From assembly GCA_963995525.1 (NCBI GenBank), contig OZ023214.1, positions 54,502,839 through 54,566,838 of the forward strand: a stretch of DNA of 64,000 nt, read 5' to 3'. Made by a program: the position numbers and the translations under genes. The DNA comes from Escarpia spicata (lineage: Eukaryota; Annelida; Polychaeta; Sabellida; Siboglinidae). The notes under the pieces are model-generated. The model made no database searches. It was not told the origin of the DNA and was given only the letters and a program-made list of their open reading frames with translations. Of the stretch, positions 57,701 to 63,571 are shown in pieces. The first letter of the stretch is position 1; each line of letters starts with the position of its first letter.

Positions 57701-60700
57701 TCTACCAGTTCAAATAGATTACAAACGGAAATTTCAACTGATTGCCCAGGCTTCTGGCTCAGCTGGTGAAATCTTGCTCACTCATGAATGACATTGATAG
57801 CAGGAACGAAATGTTCGTCAAACTTCTTTAGTACCACGTCATATTTCTTTTCATCACTGGCAGTTGTGAATGTGAATGATCGAAAGATGTTCTCGGCTTC
57901 TATGCCCATAGCATATACAAGTGAGCTTATCTGCAAGATTTCCTCTTCTGCGGATAGTTTCATTGCTATCCTGAATCGTTCAAACTGCTGCTTCCATGCT
58001 GACCATTGGCCAGGAATAGCAAAGTTCAAGATTGTTGGTGGGTCAATTTTTTTCATTTTCTTTCTTTTTCCTTGGTTGTCCATCGTTGGTAACACTTCGT
58101 GACACTATGTCTTGAGTATGTTGAACGCTAACACTGTTTATGTAGGAACAACTATAGTTTTATTAACGAACACACAAACTCTAGTTTCGAGCACATGGCT
58201 GGCAGTACACACAGAAGTGTCCATACGTGGCTGTGCATTCAGAAGTACATATACATTTCGCAGTACACGGACGAGCCCGGACTGGCATCATAACACCAAT
58301 GATGCCAGTCCGGGCTCGTCTGGAAGATAGCAAGCTGACATATTCCAACACAGCTAACCTCTGTGAATGCTTTGTCATATATTATACTGCCATCACAAGC
58401 ATACATGTTAGCAGAAATGATACTGTAAAAATATAGGAATCATCTGTAGAAGCAAAGCTCTCCATTCAGTGAAAATCATATTGCAGAGCACCATACAAAA
58501 CATCACATCAAAGTCTTGGTGCTGCTTCATTTACACAAGGGTATTGAACTCAGCTTCCAATTATTGACATGTACAACAGGAAGGATAACAAATAATGCTT
58601 TTCATTAATCCTTTGAGCATTCATTGAACTGCTAATGATTGATTGGCTTCACATGACTACTAACTACATACAACATACATAGGTCTACACTTATGACTGT
58701 ATTGTAGCAATAATAGGACCTGGCTTAAATTTTAACATGAATAGCTTTAATATTGCTACAACTGTGTCATGGGTTTATTGATCGTATTAACGTTTGAGGG
58801 AGTTCAGATAATAGTAGAAGATAACACAAAATGAGTAGATCTACAATTATTACCTACCGAGCATTAAAGGTTGCAATGTGTTATTTGTTCAATCTTATCA
58901 ATATTCATCAGCATAATGTAATCCACAGTAGTTCAAAAACCATCAATCAGAGCATACTTCCATTCTTCCACAGAGCATACTTCAACTATAAAATGCTTGG
59001 GAGTATACACCATGTATTACTTATTCCCCTGTAAACTTATAATATGTGTGTCATCAGTGCAAAAAACAACTAAAACATTAGGCAATGCCTATGATACACT
59101 CATTCAGCATTTGGTACTTTTGCACTTTAGACCTACTCACCAATTTAACCATTAATCTGGTCATTTACAGTAACCAAACTTTTCCACAGATATCTATTAT
59201 TATCTATCATACATATACTCAGGTCGCACATTTAAAAATTGCACTTGCTTATATATTACAAATTAACAATCAAAAGTTACAACTACCCAGCTTGCAAATC
59301 TCACTGGACCAATGAAGTTAAGCCAGGACTTTTTAATTGGTCCATGATTGGTTCCCCCCATTGGCCCAGTGATTATTTGATACCTTCGTTGGCCCTGTAC
59401 TGGCCCAATGATTGGACCAGTGAAGGACCAATGAAAATGCCAATGAGATTAGAAAATTTGTTTTTACACGTTTTATATAGTTGTACTGCAATTATACAAC
59501 ATGCTAACAATCAAGCATACTATTAACCATACATATCAAATTTATGTTTATAACCACATACATTACATATATATTCCCCTCACCTTTGCTGTAATTTATT
59601 TATTAGAATTATATAAGCTAAGGCACTTCATGTATATATTGTATTGTATGGTTTAATGTTTGGCTTAATACAAAGCTCTGGTACAAACTTACATCTGCCT
59701 TGTTATTTACAGCAAACTAGCTACGATTCTGAGTCAGTAACACCACTACACTAACAGGGAACACTGTCCCACATAAATATATATATACTGACTGTCAGCA
59801 CCATCAGGTGAAAATGTGGTGAGCCCATAAAATATGTTAACCTTAATTGTATCTAAACTGTTGACTTCTAGTTAATTATAGTGTTATTAGCATGTTTAGA
59901 ATACTCTATGCAACATGTTGTAATAGAGTAAATACATAAATATATATATATATATATATATATATGCAGGTAGTATTTATTACTTTCTGTAACTGTATCG
60001 AATAAGACAACCGACTAAGTTAAAGCCTAAACCAAAATAGTCTTTGAATGCTTGACTTGTTTACAAACTGTACAATGACTACACCAAAGCAAGACAACAC
60101 AATGTTAAGAAGCAGCTGATAACAATTAAGGGCAGTCGATGCTAAAATAAGAAGATAGCATCGGCACCACCGAGCTAGAACATTACTTGCCCCAAAAGGA
60201 CAGCAACTGCCGATGTTCATGTGCACACACTATGGGCGAATCATTGCCTCCTCCTCGGACTGGTTTCACACCTGTCAGCTATATATGTCTCACCACATGG
60301 CGCAAATTTTCCATATTATATAGGTATGTCATTGGTAAGCCAATGACATGTATCAATGACACAGAAGTGGTATTTTCTTATCAATTATGTTATTACATGG
60401 CAAACCAATTACGCAGGTGCCTAAAACAACCACCATTAACCCAGGGAAAATTTTCAATTGCAAACCAATGACATTTTAATCAATGATAGCCATTATTGGG
60501 CCAATGTTATTTTTTCAATGGCAAACCAATGTTGGCAAACCAATGACTCCCATTACTGGGCCAATGATGTTTTGACAATGGTAAACCAATGAAGGCAAAC
60601 GTTGGCAGATATTATTGGGCCAATGATGTATTTTCAATGCCAAACCAATGATGGCAAACCAATAACAAGCCATCATTGACTCAATCGTGTTTTGCAATGG

Positions 60701-63452
60701 CAAACCAATGATTGCAAACCAATGACAAATCAGCATTGACCCAACCATGTTTTTTTCAATAGCAAGCCAATGATGGCAAACCAATGACAAACCATCATTG
60801 GCCCAATCATGGTTTCTGCAGCCAATGAGACCTGCTAGCTGGGTAAAAGGCCTAAACATCAAAACTAAATGCACCCTGCATTTGACTTACTCTTAAGTAG
60901 ATTTAGCTAACAATTAAATTTAAAACACATTTTAAAATTAAAACAAACAATTTCTACCAAACGTCCACAGAAGTTCTGTAAATTCAGAATACTACAGGTG
61001 TGGGAAAAAAATTAGGTTGTTAATCAATCCGTGGTAATTAACACTGTAGTTTTACATAACTAACATTATATAACATGGAACATGCCAATAAATATCTGGT
61101 AAAGTAGAAATATACCAGTAACAATAACCAGTAAATACACTGAAGGGTTCATAATAACATTACTTATTTTTACAATAACTGACATTTATGCAAATGTTCA
61201 TCGAGGCATATTTTCTTCAGGAAGACTAATACTGTGTCAAACATATTGTAAAGCCTGAATTCATATCTTAATATATGTTATGATAAATAAATCAGAGCAT
61301 CATATACAACATATTTTTATGGTTTAAGGGACCCAACGTGGTAGATCAAGGGAGTCCAACTATGGGGTCCCTTCAGACTGAGCCACTGCACATGCTTCCA
61401 CGAATTTGCATATTTTTAAAAAATTTATATATCTCAGTCATACCAATTCCATAACCCTCTTAGAGGACATTCCTATATGACATTGTAAATTTAATGTTAA
61501 AAGCTGTATTATTTTTGGTTGGAAAAACATGAAAAATGGCTCATAGATCCCCACCTTCCCCTATTCTCAGCCCAAGGGCCTAAGGCTAAGGTAATAATAT
61601 AATAATACTGTTTATTTTGGGCAAAAGTTCATATGTATACACAAAATACAGGTAAGAATTAAAGCCCTGCGCGGGGCGGGTTTTGGCCTGCAGCCCGCGG
61701 GACCCGCAACCCGCAGGCCCCCGCAGGCTGGATTTTTGTTGTTGTTGCAGGGCGGGTTAAGTTTCAATTTGTGCGGGGCGGGGCGGTCTGTGGGTCAGGT
61801 CACTGCGGGGTAGGGCGGTCTGCGGGCTAGTTATTTCTACATGCGGGCTACTGCAGGCTGATTTTGTAAACTCATTAATGGTCAAAGTTGGGACATTCTT
61901 TGAGCTAGTTAATTGGGGATTACTGGATTGCCCTTTTGTTTGTGTTTAAACAGTGTTATGATAACATGTGCTGGCCTACCTTGCCAGCTTCAGTCAGGTG
62001 TGATTAGTGGCTTCTTCCAGGAGGAAGTATCAGTTCAGGCCATCAATCTGTTTGTGTAATTAAACCACCAGGATGTCCATAAAGAGCAGTTACCCCACCA
62101 ATTAGACAGGAAATACCTTCAATGTGTGGAGACTGGAGACCATGCCACTTGGCACTGGCTGACAGTGCTAACTGCTAAGAACAAGAATTGCCAGTCTTCC
62201 TCTGTAGAAGTAAGATGGCTCAAGTCAAATGCCTTCTACACTAGTACAATCCTGTGCCAGTAGCCTGGTCCAGAGTGGATTTTGAGCCTGTTATATAGAC
62301 ATGTGAAAACCCTCTCAACAATCAGTAGTCTACGATCAGAAAATATAAATTGCAAACTTCTAATATCAGCAGATTGCAAACTGCAACACTGCCTTTGTGC
62401 ACCAGACTCAACCTTTGAACAACTCATGTTCATGCAGTACAATGGCAAAGATCATAGGATGCCACTGAAATTAATGCCAGCGGTATGAATTTCATTGTTC
62501 TTCATAATAAAAAAATGATCAACTGCCATTGCATATTCACTTGTGCTGAGTTATATCAGTTAGATTAGTTAATAATTTTAAAATACGTTAACATTTGTAC
62601 TCGTACCTTTACTTTGCCCCAGGTCTGCTTATCATCTCCAGGCATTTACATTATAATGACAAGGGTTCTATTTTGTATTAAAGATGGAATTCCAAGTACG
62701 ACATGGTTGTCACCCAGCGGCGTGCATTTGTTAATATTGTAAACAACAACGATTAATAAAGATGATATATTTTTAATGATTCCATGTCACCTGTTGTGGG
62801 CTGCAGGGTGGGTGCGGGCTGACTCTTGACTAATTACTGCGGGGCGGGGCGGGTTGCAGGCCAAATTACTGCGGGGTGAGGCAGGCTGCGGGCTACGATG
62901 TGGCAAAATATGCGGGGCGGGGCGGGCTGCGGGTTGAGTTGTACTATGCGGGGCGGGCTGCGGGTCAAATGACATAGTTGCGGGGCGGGTGTGGGCTCAG
63001 ATTTCCAGCCCGCGCAGGGCTTTAGTAAGAATACAAAGGTATGAACTCATTATGGAATAAAATAGTTGGTTACTAAATTTCCAAAATCACTGTAATATTT
63101 GTTTTAATTTAACCATGTCCATGCAGCACAGACACGTCACACAATAGTCAGTAATAAAACTAAATGATTATTAATATAGGCCTATGTTATTATTGTGTTA
63201 ACTTACCTCTTCTTCCTCTTTTTCCTCTTCTTCTACTTCCTCTTTAGTCTCTTCTTCGTCTTTCTCCTCCTCAGTTTCCTTCTCTTCCTCGCCTTCAGTC
63301 CCTTTTTTTTCTTCCTCGCCCAGTAGCGCTAGCTCTTCTTCAGTGACAGTGGCGTCAGAAACACCTTTTGTTTGTTCTGTTTCGGGTTCAGCATTTCCAT
63401 CGGTTCCAATTTCTTCATCTTCACCTTCGAATTCTTCTTCGGCACCCGACAT
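37005..63452 (-). CDS. LRRC23: LRRC23-like leucine-rich repeat protein, eight coding exons
   Basis: I joined eight exons on the minus strand: 63452-63207, 52920-52808, 52390-52137, 51642-51512, 51187-51051, 40560-40484, 39452-39301, 37052-37005. Every intron has GT and AG ends, phases agree, and the total is 1158 nt (385 residues plus stop). Residues 1-82 are very acidic. LSLLCKTGDGLAHAYVRFDA (about residues 98-117) and leucine-rich repeats (residues about 120-320) follow, then ENPISDEGEYRLEVL and LRRLERLDKDEFTEEER, an LRR cap. This layout is that of LRRC23, known as a radial-spoke (RS3) component of cilia and sperm flagella. The human protein is about 340 residues. The longer acidic N terminus accounts for much of the difference. 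Introns 1 and 5 exceed 10 kb and are packed with transposons. An X-box lies 106 bp upstream. No frame damage is seen, so it is probably functional. Confidence 0.88.
37424..37577 (+). pseudogene. LINE fragment (RT C-terminal region)
   Basis: In one frame the text is RRGKPKLRWRYSVKRILKG followed by ENHDR, a stop, and WQLFERVEE. This matches the G-RP-LRW-D-V-KDL...A-DR-W block near the C terminus of many LINE reverse transcriptases. It lies just downstream of the LRRC23 stop, in opposite orientation. Confidence 0.55.
37600..39300. other. LRRC23 intron 7, no other gene seen
   Basis: Apart from the LINE fragment at its distal end, this intron sequence is AT-rich and shows no coding domain or strong repeat. 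Confidence 0.4.
39301..39452 (-). CDS. LRRC23: LRRC23 exon 7 (LRR cap region)
   Basis: It encodes ENPISDEGEYRLEVLTALRR and LERLDKDEFTEEERQEAQDN, the conserved end of the LRR domain with its cap, then QRKVDELAQ. The acceptor is TTGTCCAG at 39460-39453. The donor GTAATC begins at 39300. Phase in is 1, phase out 0. Confidence 0.9.
39463..39860. repeat. 17-bp minisatellite upstream of LRRC23 exon 7
   Basis: About 22 units of CATACCAGTCAACATGT fill the intron right up to the exon 7 acceptor. In the sense of the gene each unit reads ACATGTTGACTGGTATG. The long plus-strand frames here only translate the repeat. Confidence 0.9.
39913..39976. repeat. long hairpin
   Basis: The arms 39913-39940 and 39950-39976 are reverse complements over 27 bases, with one extra T in the left arm, around a 9-base loop (ACCAGTGGC). 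It lies in LRRC23 intron 6 just past the minisatellite. Confidence 0.85.
40484..40560 (-). CDS. LRRC23: LRRC23 exon 6 (leucine-rich repeat)
   Basis: Starting with the split codon for R, it encodes GNNVSSLKELNKLAVLPLIR, the repeat before the cap. The acceptor is GCCACAG (to 40561), the donor GTCAGT (from 40483). Phase in is 2, phase out 1. Confidence 0.85.
40750..41000 (-). repeat. inverted copy of the segment at 50318-50580
   Basis: Read on the minus strand, this stretch matches the plus strand at 50318-50580, including ACCTATATATTGACAC, AGTATGGTTCTAGAT, TCAGCAATGTTTATCATATC and AGATCTTGCCC. At the other site it follows directly on a broken multi-copy gene, so this is probably the 3' flank of another copy. 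Confidence 0.8.
41000..41400. repeat. degenerate repeat with AAGATGGCG words
   Basis: Three diverged units of 120-140 bases each contain GACCTTCT or ACCTTCAC, then ATTTTTAAAGATGGCGG or TTTTTCAAGATGGCGTCC. They are contiguous with the inverted segment at 40750-41000. Confidence 0.5.
41609..42110 (+). mobile_element. 5'-truncated LINE (RT C-terminal part and 3' tail)
   Basis: The frame reads TLVKSVLLYGCETWKVNK, FQFNCLRRILNIRW, RRWNWIRHVLR and a C-terminal RARWQSRTAALWATRP before a stop at about 42097. This is the part of a LINE ORF2 after the RT. A short GGTAA repeat (42092-42109) closes the copy, as in elements with simple-repeat tails. It lies in LRRC23 intron 5, opposite to the gene. Confidence 0.8.
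42556..42920. repeat. tandem duplication, unit about 176 bp
   Basis: TGTGTATTTATAAGAATGAC occurs at about 42560 and 42736. Each is followed by GTGACTTAGTGTCACTTACT, CTATGACAAAAGGAAGCAA and GCTATTAAATC. Related GTCACTTGCACCCTT words occur at 48.5-48.7 kb. Confidence 0.75.
43140..43683 (-). pseudogene. fragment of an uncharacterised multi-copy family (GHTFMSAD motif)
   Basis: The frame 43683-43462 reads TIKYLVKGHTFMSADSGHTQ then VEKGMRSKKNVYDISDFVSV. Further down, in other frames, come DEFQSGEFLMKR and DDIVRKLGPLMPVNRVQFWS. I recall this order from uncharacterised, repeated invertebrate proteins that look transposon-derived. Their function is not known to me. Stops and frameshifts separate the segments. 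It lies in LRRC23 intron 5 on the same strand as the gene. Confidence 0.5.
44051..44260 (+). repeat. three tandem 70-bp repeats in the LINE-D leader
   Basis: GGAGAAGGAAAACTCTGACT or a close variant begins units at 44051, 44121 and 44190. CTCGTCAGCCTTGGA recurs in the first two. Repeated monomers in a LINE 5' leader can carry promoter activity. Confidence 0.8.
44799..45590 (+). pseudogene. LINE-D endonuclease
   Basis: The domain begins at CWNVRTMT (about 44805) and has VDIAALQETRLAETG (catalytic E), TFFWRGK, LLLLGDFNARVGADH (catalytic D and N) and a DCDTDHSLVCCKIR end (catalytic D and H). The catalytic positions are all present. One TAA replaces the usual tyrosine codon in the ISVYAPT block (45141), so the domain is complete apart from that stop. 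Confidence 0.85.
45591..47540 (+). pseudogene. LINE-D linker and reverse transcriptase
   Basis: The linker (45.6-46.14 kb) is rich in lysine, with QDWFEANATELN. After one stop the RT runs 46182-46876: LPTGKAPGLDGIPAEVIKS, NNYRGISLLSIVSKVFARVV, ESQCGFRSERSTIDMIFSLR, FIDLTKAFDLVS (motif A) and GVKQGCVLAPTL (motif B). After another stop, 46887-47324 holds MLFADDAALTAHEEQHL (motif C, both aspartates present). The frame changes near 47270 and continues with VLSALLYGSKSWTLYSRQ and RRILGIKWSDRI. Catalytic residues are intact, so inactivation is by stops and one shift only. Confidence 0.85.
47541..47945 (+). pseudogene. LINE-D C-terminal region with zinc finger
   Basis: RCLRWLGHVRRMQDDRIPKD, GRPQLRFKDVCKRDMKAL and DRSRWRQELNRSL precede a finger, CNRCDRDCHSRIGLHSHNGL and a final C, with C-x2-C and H-x4-C spacing. 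It stops at about 47943. A C-terminal finger of this kind is typical of the LINE group to which LINE-D belongs. Confidence 0.8.
48011..48990. other. microsatellites and weak repeat, no gene seen
   Basis: AT-repeat tracts lie at about 48176-48196 and 48305-48346. The 48480-48700 part shares GTCACTTGCACCCTT and related words with 42.4-42.9 kb. The short frame at 48618-48863 has no recognisable domain, but it may be upstream text of the multi-copy family relic that follows. Confidence 0.4.
49003..50327 (+). pseudogene. second broken copy of the uncharacterised multi-copy family (nuclease-like part)
   Basis: The frame 49003-49359 reads RNLFGHMILIAQRRHMRDVL, GPLPWALANADGSLRKTNKA and DGKSLVQKL. 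Further frames give IQQWRKFLCNSCNKSSLIKF (about 49500), KLEEADTHVLLQ (about 49690), INAFTGCDIVRAW (about 49815) and DDDGHLVIEWMYAPPAPDTV (50163-50222). The end is CKCLHSCKWPSCMCLVNG, a cysteine-rich tail. The EEAD and FTGCD words resemble acidic blocks of FEN1/XPG- or PIN-type nucleases. That is my inference, not an established assignment. Another conserved segment with a D-x-D motif, expected between EEAD and FTGCD, seems deleted. The copy is dead. It lies in LRRC23 intron 5 on the opposite strand. Confidence 0.65.
50318..50580 (+). repeat. 3' flank of the multi-copy gene relic, repeated inverted at 40750-41000
   Basis: The match to the minus strand of 40750-41000 starts at the end of the coding relic and runs past TGGTACCAATAAGTGAA. 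Similarity is high with small differences, as expected for diverged copies of one repeat family. Confidence 0.8.
50731..50933. repeat. three tandem 68-bp repeats
   Basis: Units start with GGGTTGTTGGTAGCAAG-like words at 50731, 50799 and 50867 and each ends with GTACTTCAGTGTCACCGTTT. The third unit has lost a few bases. Confidence 0.9.
51051..51187 (-). CDS. LRRC23: LRRC23 exon 5 (leucine-rich repeats)
   Basis: It encodes AANQITKLEGLEKLDNLTTL and HLRDNQLENLDGFTEELRSL, ending QYINM plus a split codon. This is two LRR units of the LRRC23 domain. The acceptor is CTCATAG (to 51188), the donor GTACAA (from 51050). Phase in is 0, phase out 2. Confidence 0.9.
51512..51642 (-). CDS. LRRC23: LRRC23 exon 4 (leucine-rich repeats)
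   Basis: It encodes NEIPVISGLEPERLTRLHTL and ELRGNRLTTTAGINLPNLKN, ending LFL. The acceptor is TATTTCAG (to 51643), the donor GTTAGT (from 51511). Phase in is 1, phase out 0. Confidence 0.9.
51692..51772. repeat. TA/TATG microsatellite
   Basis: About 80 bases of alternating AT and TATG words lie in LRRC23 intron 3, 50 bases upstream of exon 4. Confidence 0.85.
52067..52112. repeat. perfect 19-bp hairpin in LRRC23 intron 3
   Basis: CTTATGTCAACACAGCAAA at 52067-52085 is followed after 8 bases by its exact reverse complement at 52094-52112. The hairpin lies about 25 bases inside the intron from the exon 3 donor. Confidence 0.9.
52137..52390 (-). CDS. LRRC23: LRRC23 exon 3 (leucine-rich repeats)
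   Basis: It encodes ELTDISILQSFIHLRYVDLS, NNLKDISTLSYLTHLLTIKV, LEELPFLQSANFSNNKLQST and a final HLVMN, so three to four LRR units with the L-x-x-L-x-x-L spacing. The acceptor is GCGATAG (to 52391), the donor GTGAGA (from 52136). Phase in is 2, phase out 1. Confidence 0.92.
52808..52920 (-). CDS. LRRC23: LRRC23 exon 2
   Basis: It encodes KDPEMPLTEDMVGDCLSLLC and KTGDGLAHAYVRFDAHEK. The LSLL-KTGDGLAHAY block is diagnostic for LRRC23 and lies just before the repeats. The acceptor is GTTGCAG (to 52921), the donor GTAATG (from 52807). Phase in is 0, phase out 2. Confidence 0.92.
53087..53540 (+). pseudogene. LINE fragment (RT C-terminal region)
   Basis: One frame begins FFKECVKAILLYDSQTWTV, the conserved block following the RT core. 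Another frame then gives DMIKGFYTQLW. The rest, through 53540, is degraded. The piece lies in LRRC23 intron 1, opposite to the gene. Confidence 0.55.
53541..54247. other. intronic, no gene seen
   Basis: This AT-rich part of LRRC23 intron 1 is between the LINE fragment and the left LTR of Gypsy-B. I see no domain or strong repeat. Confidence 0.4.
54248..54424 (-). repeat. 3' LTR of Gypsy-B
   Basis: This 177-bp repeat matches 58122-58295 (CTAACACTGTTTATGTAGGA, GAGCACATGGCTGG, GTGCATTCAGAAGTA and more). On the minus strand it starts TGTTATG and ends TTCA, so it has TG...CA ends. Confidence 0.9.
54690..55124 (-). pseudogene. Gypsy-B integrase C-terminal region
   Basis: The frame has LELGDKVRIRLDCEKDWS, the SH3-like end of a Gypsy integrase, and a serine- and threonine-rich tail ending near the 3' LTR. 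The catalytic core (three acidic residues) that should precede it is absent. The text passes from the zinc-binding part to this frame. Confidence 0.75.
55140..56330 (-). pseudogene. Gypsy-B RT end, RNase H and integrase N-terminal part
   Basis: The frame 56330-55722 starts in the RT thumb (LRRTLGMINYLGRFLPELST). RNase H follows: TVSADATSYGIGASLFQEHD, KYAQIEKDCLIGVWACECFS and LLTDHKPLVPLI. The next frame (55797-55327) has VADTLS-like VVPDTLSHSLMT and the spacer. The integrase entry at about 55290 is PLKTTTVPLRPWQKVSADIF. After that the integrase catalytic core is missing. Confidence 0.8.
56422..57027 (-). pseudogene. Gypsy-B reverse transcriptase
   Basis: The 201-residue frame contains ARRVPFPLLSNVEAELIQME, GIIKEVTKPTDWCTPMVSV, RICVDLKKLNEAVKRERYIL and ACMDDILIYG (the YMDD-type motif with Y changed to C). 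Where motif A belongs (about residue 130) the sequence reads ILYTRHIKGFYQLPL and the aspartate is lost. The enzyme cannot be active. Confidence 0.85.
57060..57300 (-). pseudogene. Gypsy-B protease remnant
   Basis: One minus-strand frame around 57240-57190 reads VKFKIDTGTATTVM, carrying the DTG active-site triad of retroviral-type aspartic proteases. Stops surround it. Confidence 0.65.
57361..58095 (-). pseudogene. Gypsy-B gag
   Basis: The first frame (58095-57778) has a lysine-rich start and PGQWSAWKQQFERFRIAMKL, with YAMGIEAENIFRSFTFT, a capsid-like region. A stop ends it at 57778. Remnants follow to 57361, where frames around 57555-57361 carry a damaged C-x-x-C-type knuckle (CNKYNHFQVCC in one frame). 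Confidence 0.7.
58122..58295 (-). repeat. 5' LTR of Gypsy-B
   Basis: This 174-bp repeat is the partner of 54248-54424 and is nearly as long. The two differ by scattered substitutions and a small indel, which indicates an old insertion. Confidence 0.9.
58270..58320. repeat. perfect 21-bp hairpin at the LTR border
   Basis: The arm 58270-58290 (the outer end of the Gypsy-B 5' LTR) is repeated as an exact reverse complement at 58300-58320. The loop is TAACACCAA. The LTR tip is thus present twice, head to head. Confidence 0.9.
58321..59283. other. intronic, no gene seen
   Basis: This AT-rich part of LRRC23 intron 1 lies between Gypsy-B and the CCAATG-rich element. No domain or strong repeat is visible. 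Confidence 0.4.
59938..59965. repeat. AT microsatellite
   Basis: About 28 bases of AT repeat lie within the CCAATG-rich element. Confidence 0.8.
60455..60835. repeat. tandem repeat with CCAATG words, period about 60-65 bp
   Basis: Five to six diverged units each contain GGCAAACCAATG and ATTGGGCCAATG or their variants. The array forms the right subterminal part of the element at 59286-60843. Confidence 0.75.
60846..61651. other. intronic, no gene seen
   Basis: This AT-rich part of LRRC23 intron 1 lies between two DNA transposons. No coding frame is convincing. Confidence 0.4.
61660..63024 (+). mobile_element. hAT-1: hAT transposon with intact ends and 8-bp target duplication
   Basis: The 16-bp end TAAAGCCCTGCGCGGG (61660-61675) is matched by a perfect reverse complement at 63009-63024. 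GTAAGAAT directly flanks both sides (61652-61659 and 63025-63032), an 8-bp duplication as expected for the hAT superfamily. The ends carry many GCGGGGCGGG and GCGGGCTGC words. Inside, on the plus strand, is a remnant of the hAT transposase C terminus. The element is 1365 bp long, non-autonomous, and in LRRC23 intron 1. Confidence 0.92.
62399..62460 (+). pseudogene. hAT transposase C-terminal remnant
   Basis: APDSTFEQLMFMQYNGKD is the last helix of the hAT C-terminal domain and matches the hAT-2 remnant at 28.3 kb. The ERVFS part that should precede it is replaced by sequence shared with hAT-2 in non-coding form. Confidence 0.75.
63207..63452 (-). CDS. LRRC23: LRRC23 exon 1 (acidic N terminus)
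   Basis: It starts with ATG (MSGAEEEFEGEDEEIGTD) and encodes 82 residues, mostly E, T and K, as a low-complexity acidic region. The donor is AGAG followed by GTAAGT (63206-63201), a strong consensus. Exon length is a multiple of three, so exon 2 follows in phase 0. The assignment to LRRC23 rests on the strand, phase, donor strength and acidic character. The 10.3-kb intron to exon 2 means that another small exon could exist. Confidence 0.75.
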
Positions 63453-63557
63453 TGTGACTCTTAAAAATGGTGTTGCCTAATAATGACTTTGGTACTGTTT
63501 TAATGCGTTTAGCAGACGACAACTGTCGTGTCAGTCGTTGTTGACAGATATGGCGAC

Positions 63558-63571
63558 GTTGCTATAGTAAC
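63558..63571. promoter_or_regulatory. X-box (RFX-type) upstream of LRRC23
   Basis: GTTGCTATAGTAAC fits RYYNYYATRRNRAC at all 14 positions. Its near edge is 106 bp from the LRRC23 ATG, a common distance for ciliary gene X-boxes. RFX factors are established regulators of ciliary genes, and LRRC23 acts in motile cilia. The binding itself is inferred. Confidence 0.65.

Larger units (their letters stand above)
54248..58295 (-). mobile_element. Gypsy-B: Ty3/Gypsy retrotransposon with two LTRs
   Basis: Two similar LTRs flank an internal region that reads, on the minus strand, gag, a zinc-knuckle region, protease, RT, RNase H and integrase. A purine tract (AAAAGAGGTGA, minus strand) directly precedes the 3' LTR at 54424. 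The integrase core is deleted, the RT motif A is eroded, and many frames are broken. No matching 5-bp target duplication is visible at the outer borders. Confidence 0.88.
59286..60843. mobile_element. DNA transposon-like element with CCAATG subterminal repeats
   Basis: The left end starts CCCAGCTTGCAAATCTCA. The right end, read inverted, starts CCCAGCTAGCAGGTCTCA. Matching continues to 18 of 22 bases. A TA dinucleotide flanks both ends (59284-59285 and 60844-60845), as for Tc1/mariner-type insertions. CCAATG or CATTGG words crowd both subterminal regions. The middle is AT-rich and non-coding, so it is non-autonomous. Confidence 0.65.

Noticed and set aside
58778..59240. AT-rich frames between Gypsy-B and the CCAATG element
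   Set aside because: They are short, lack any domain, and fall in intronic AT-rich DNA.
62236..62448. Minus-strand frame in hAT-1 with an ERVF word
   Set aside because: The hAT C-terminal text is on the plus strand here and is matched by the minus strand in hAT-2. The ERVF word on the other strand is coincidental.
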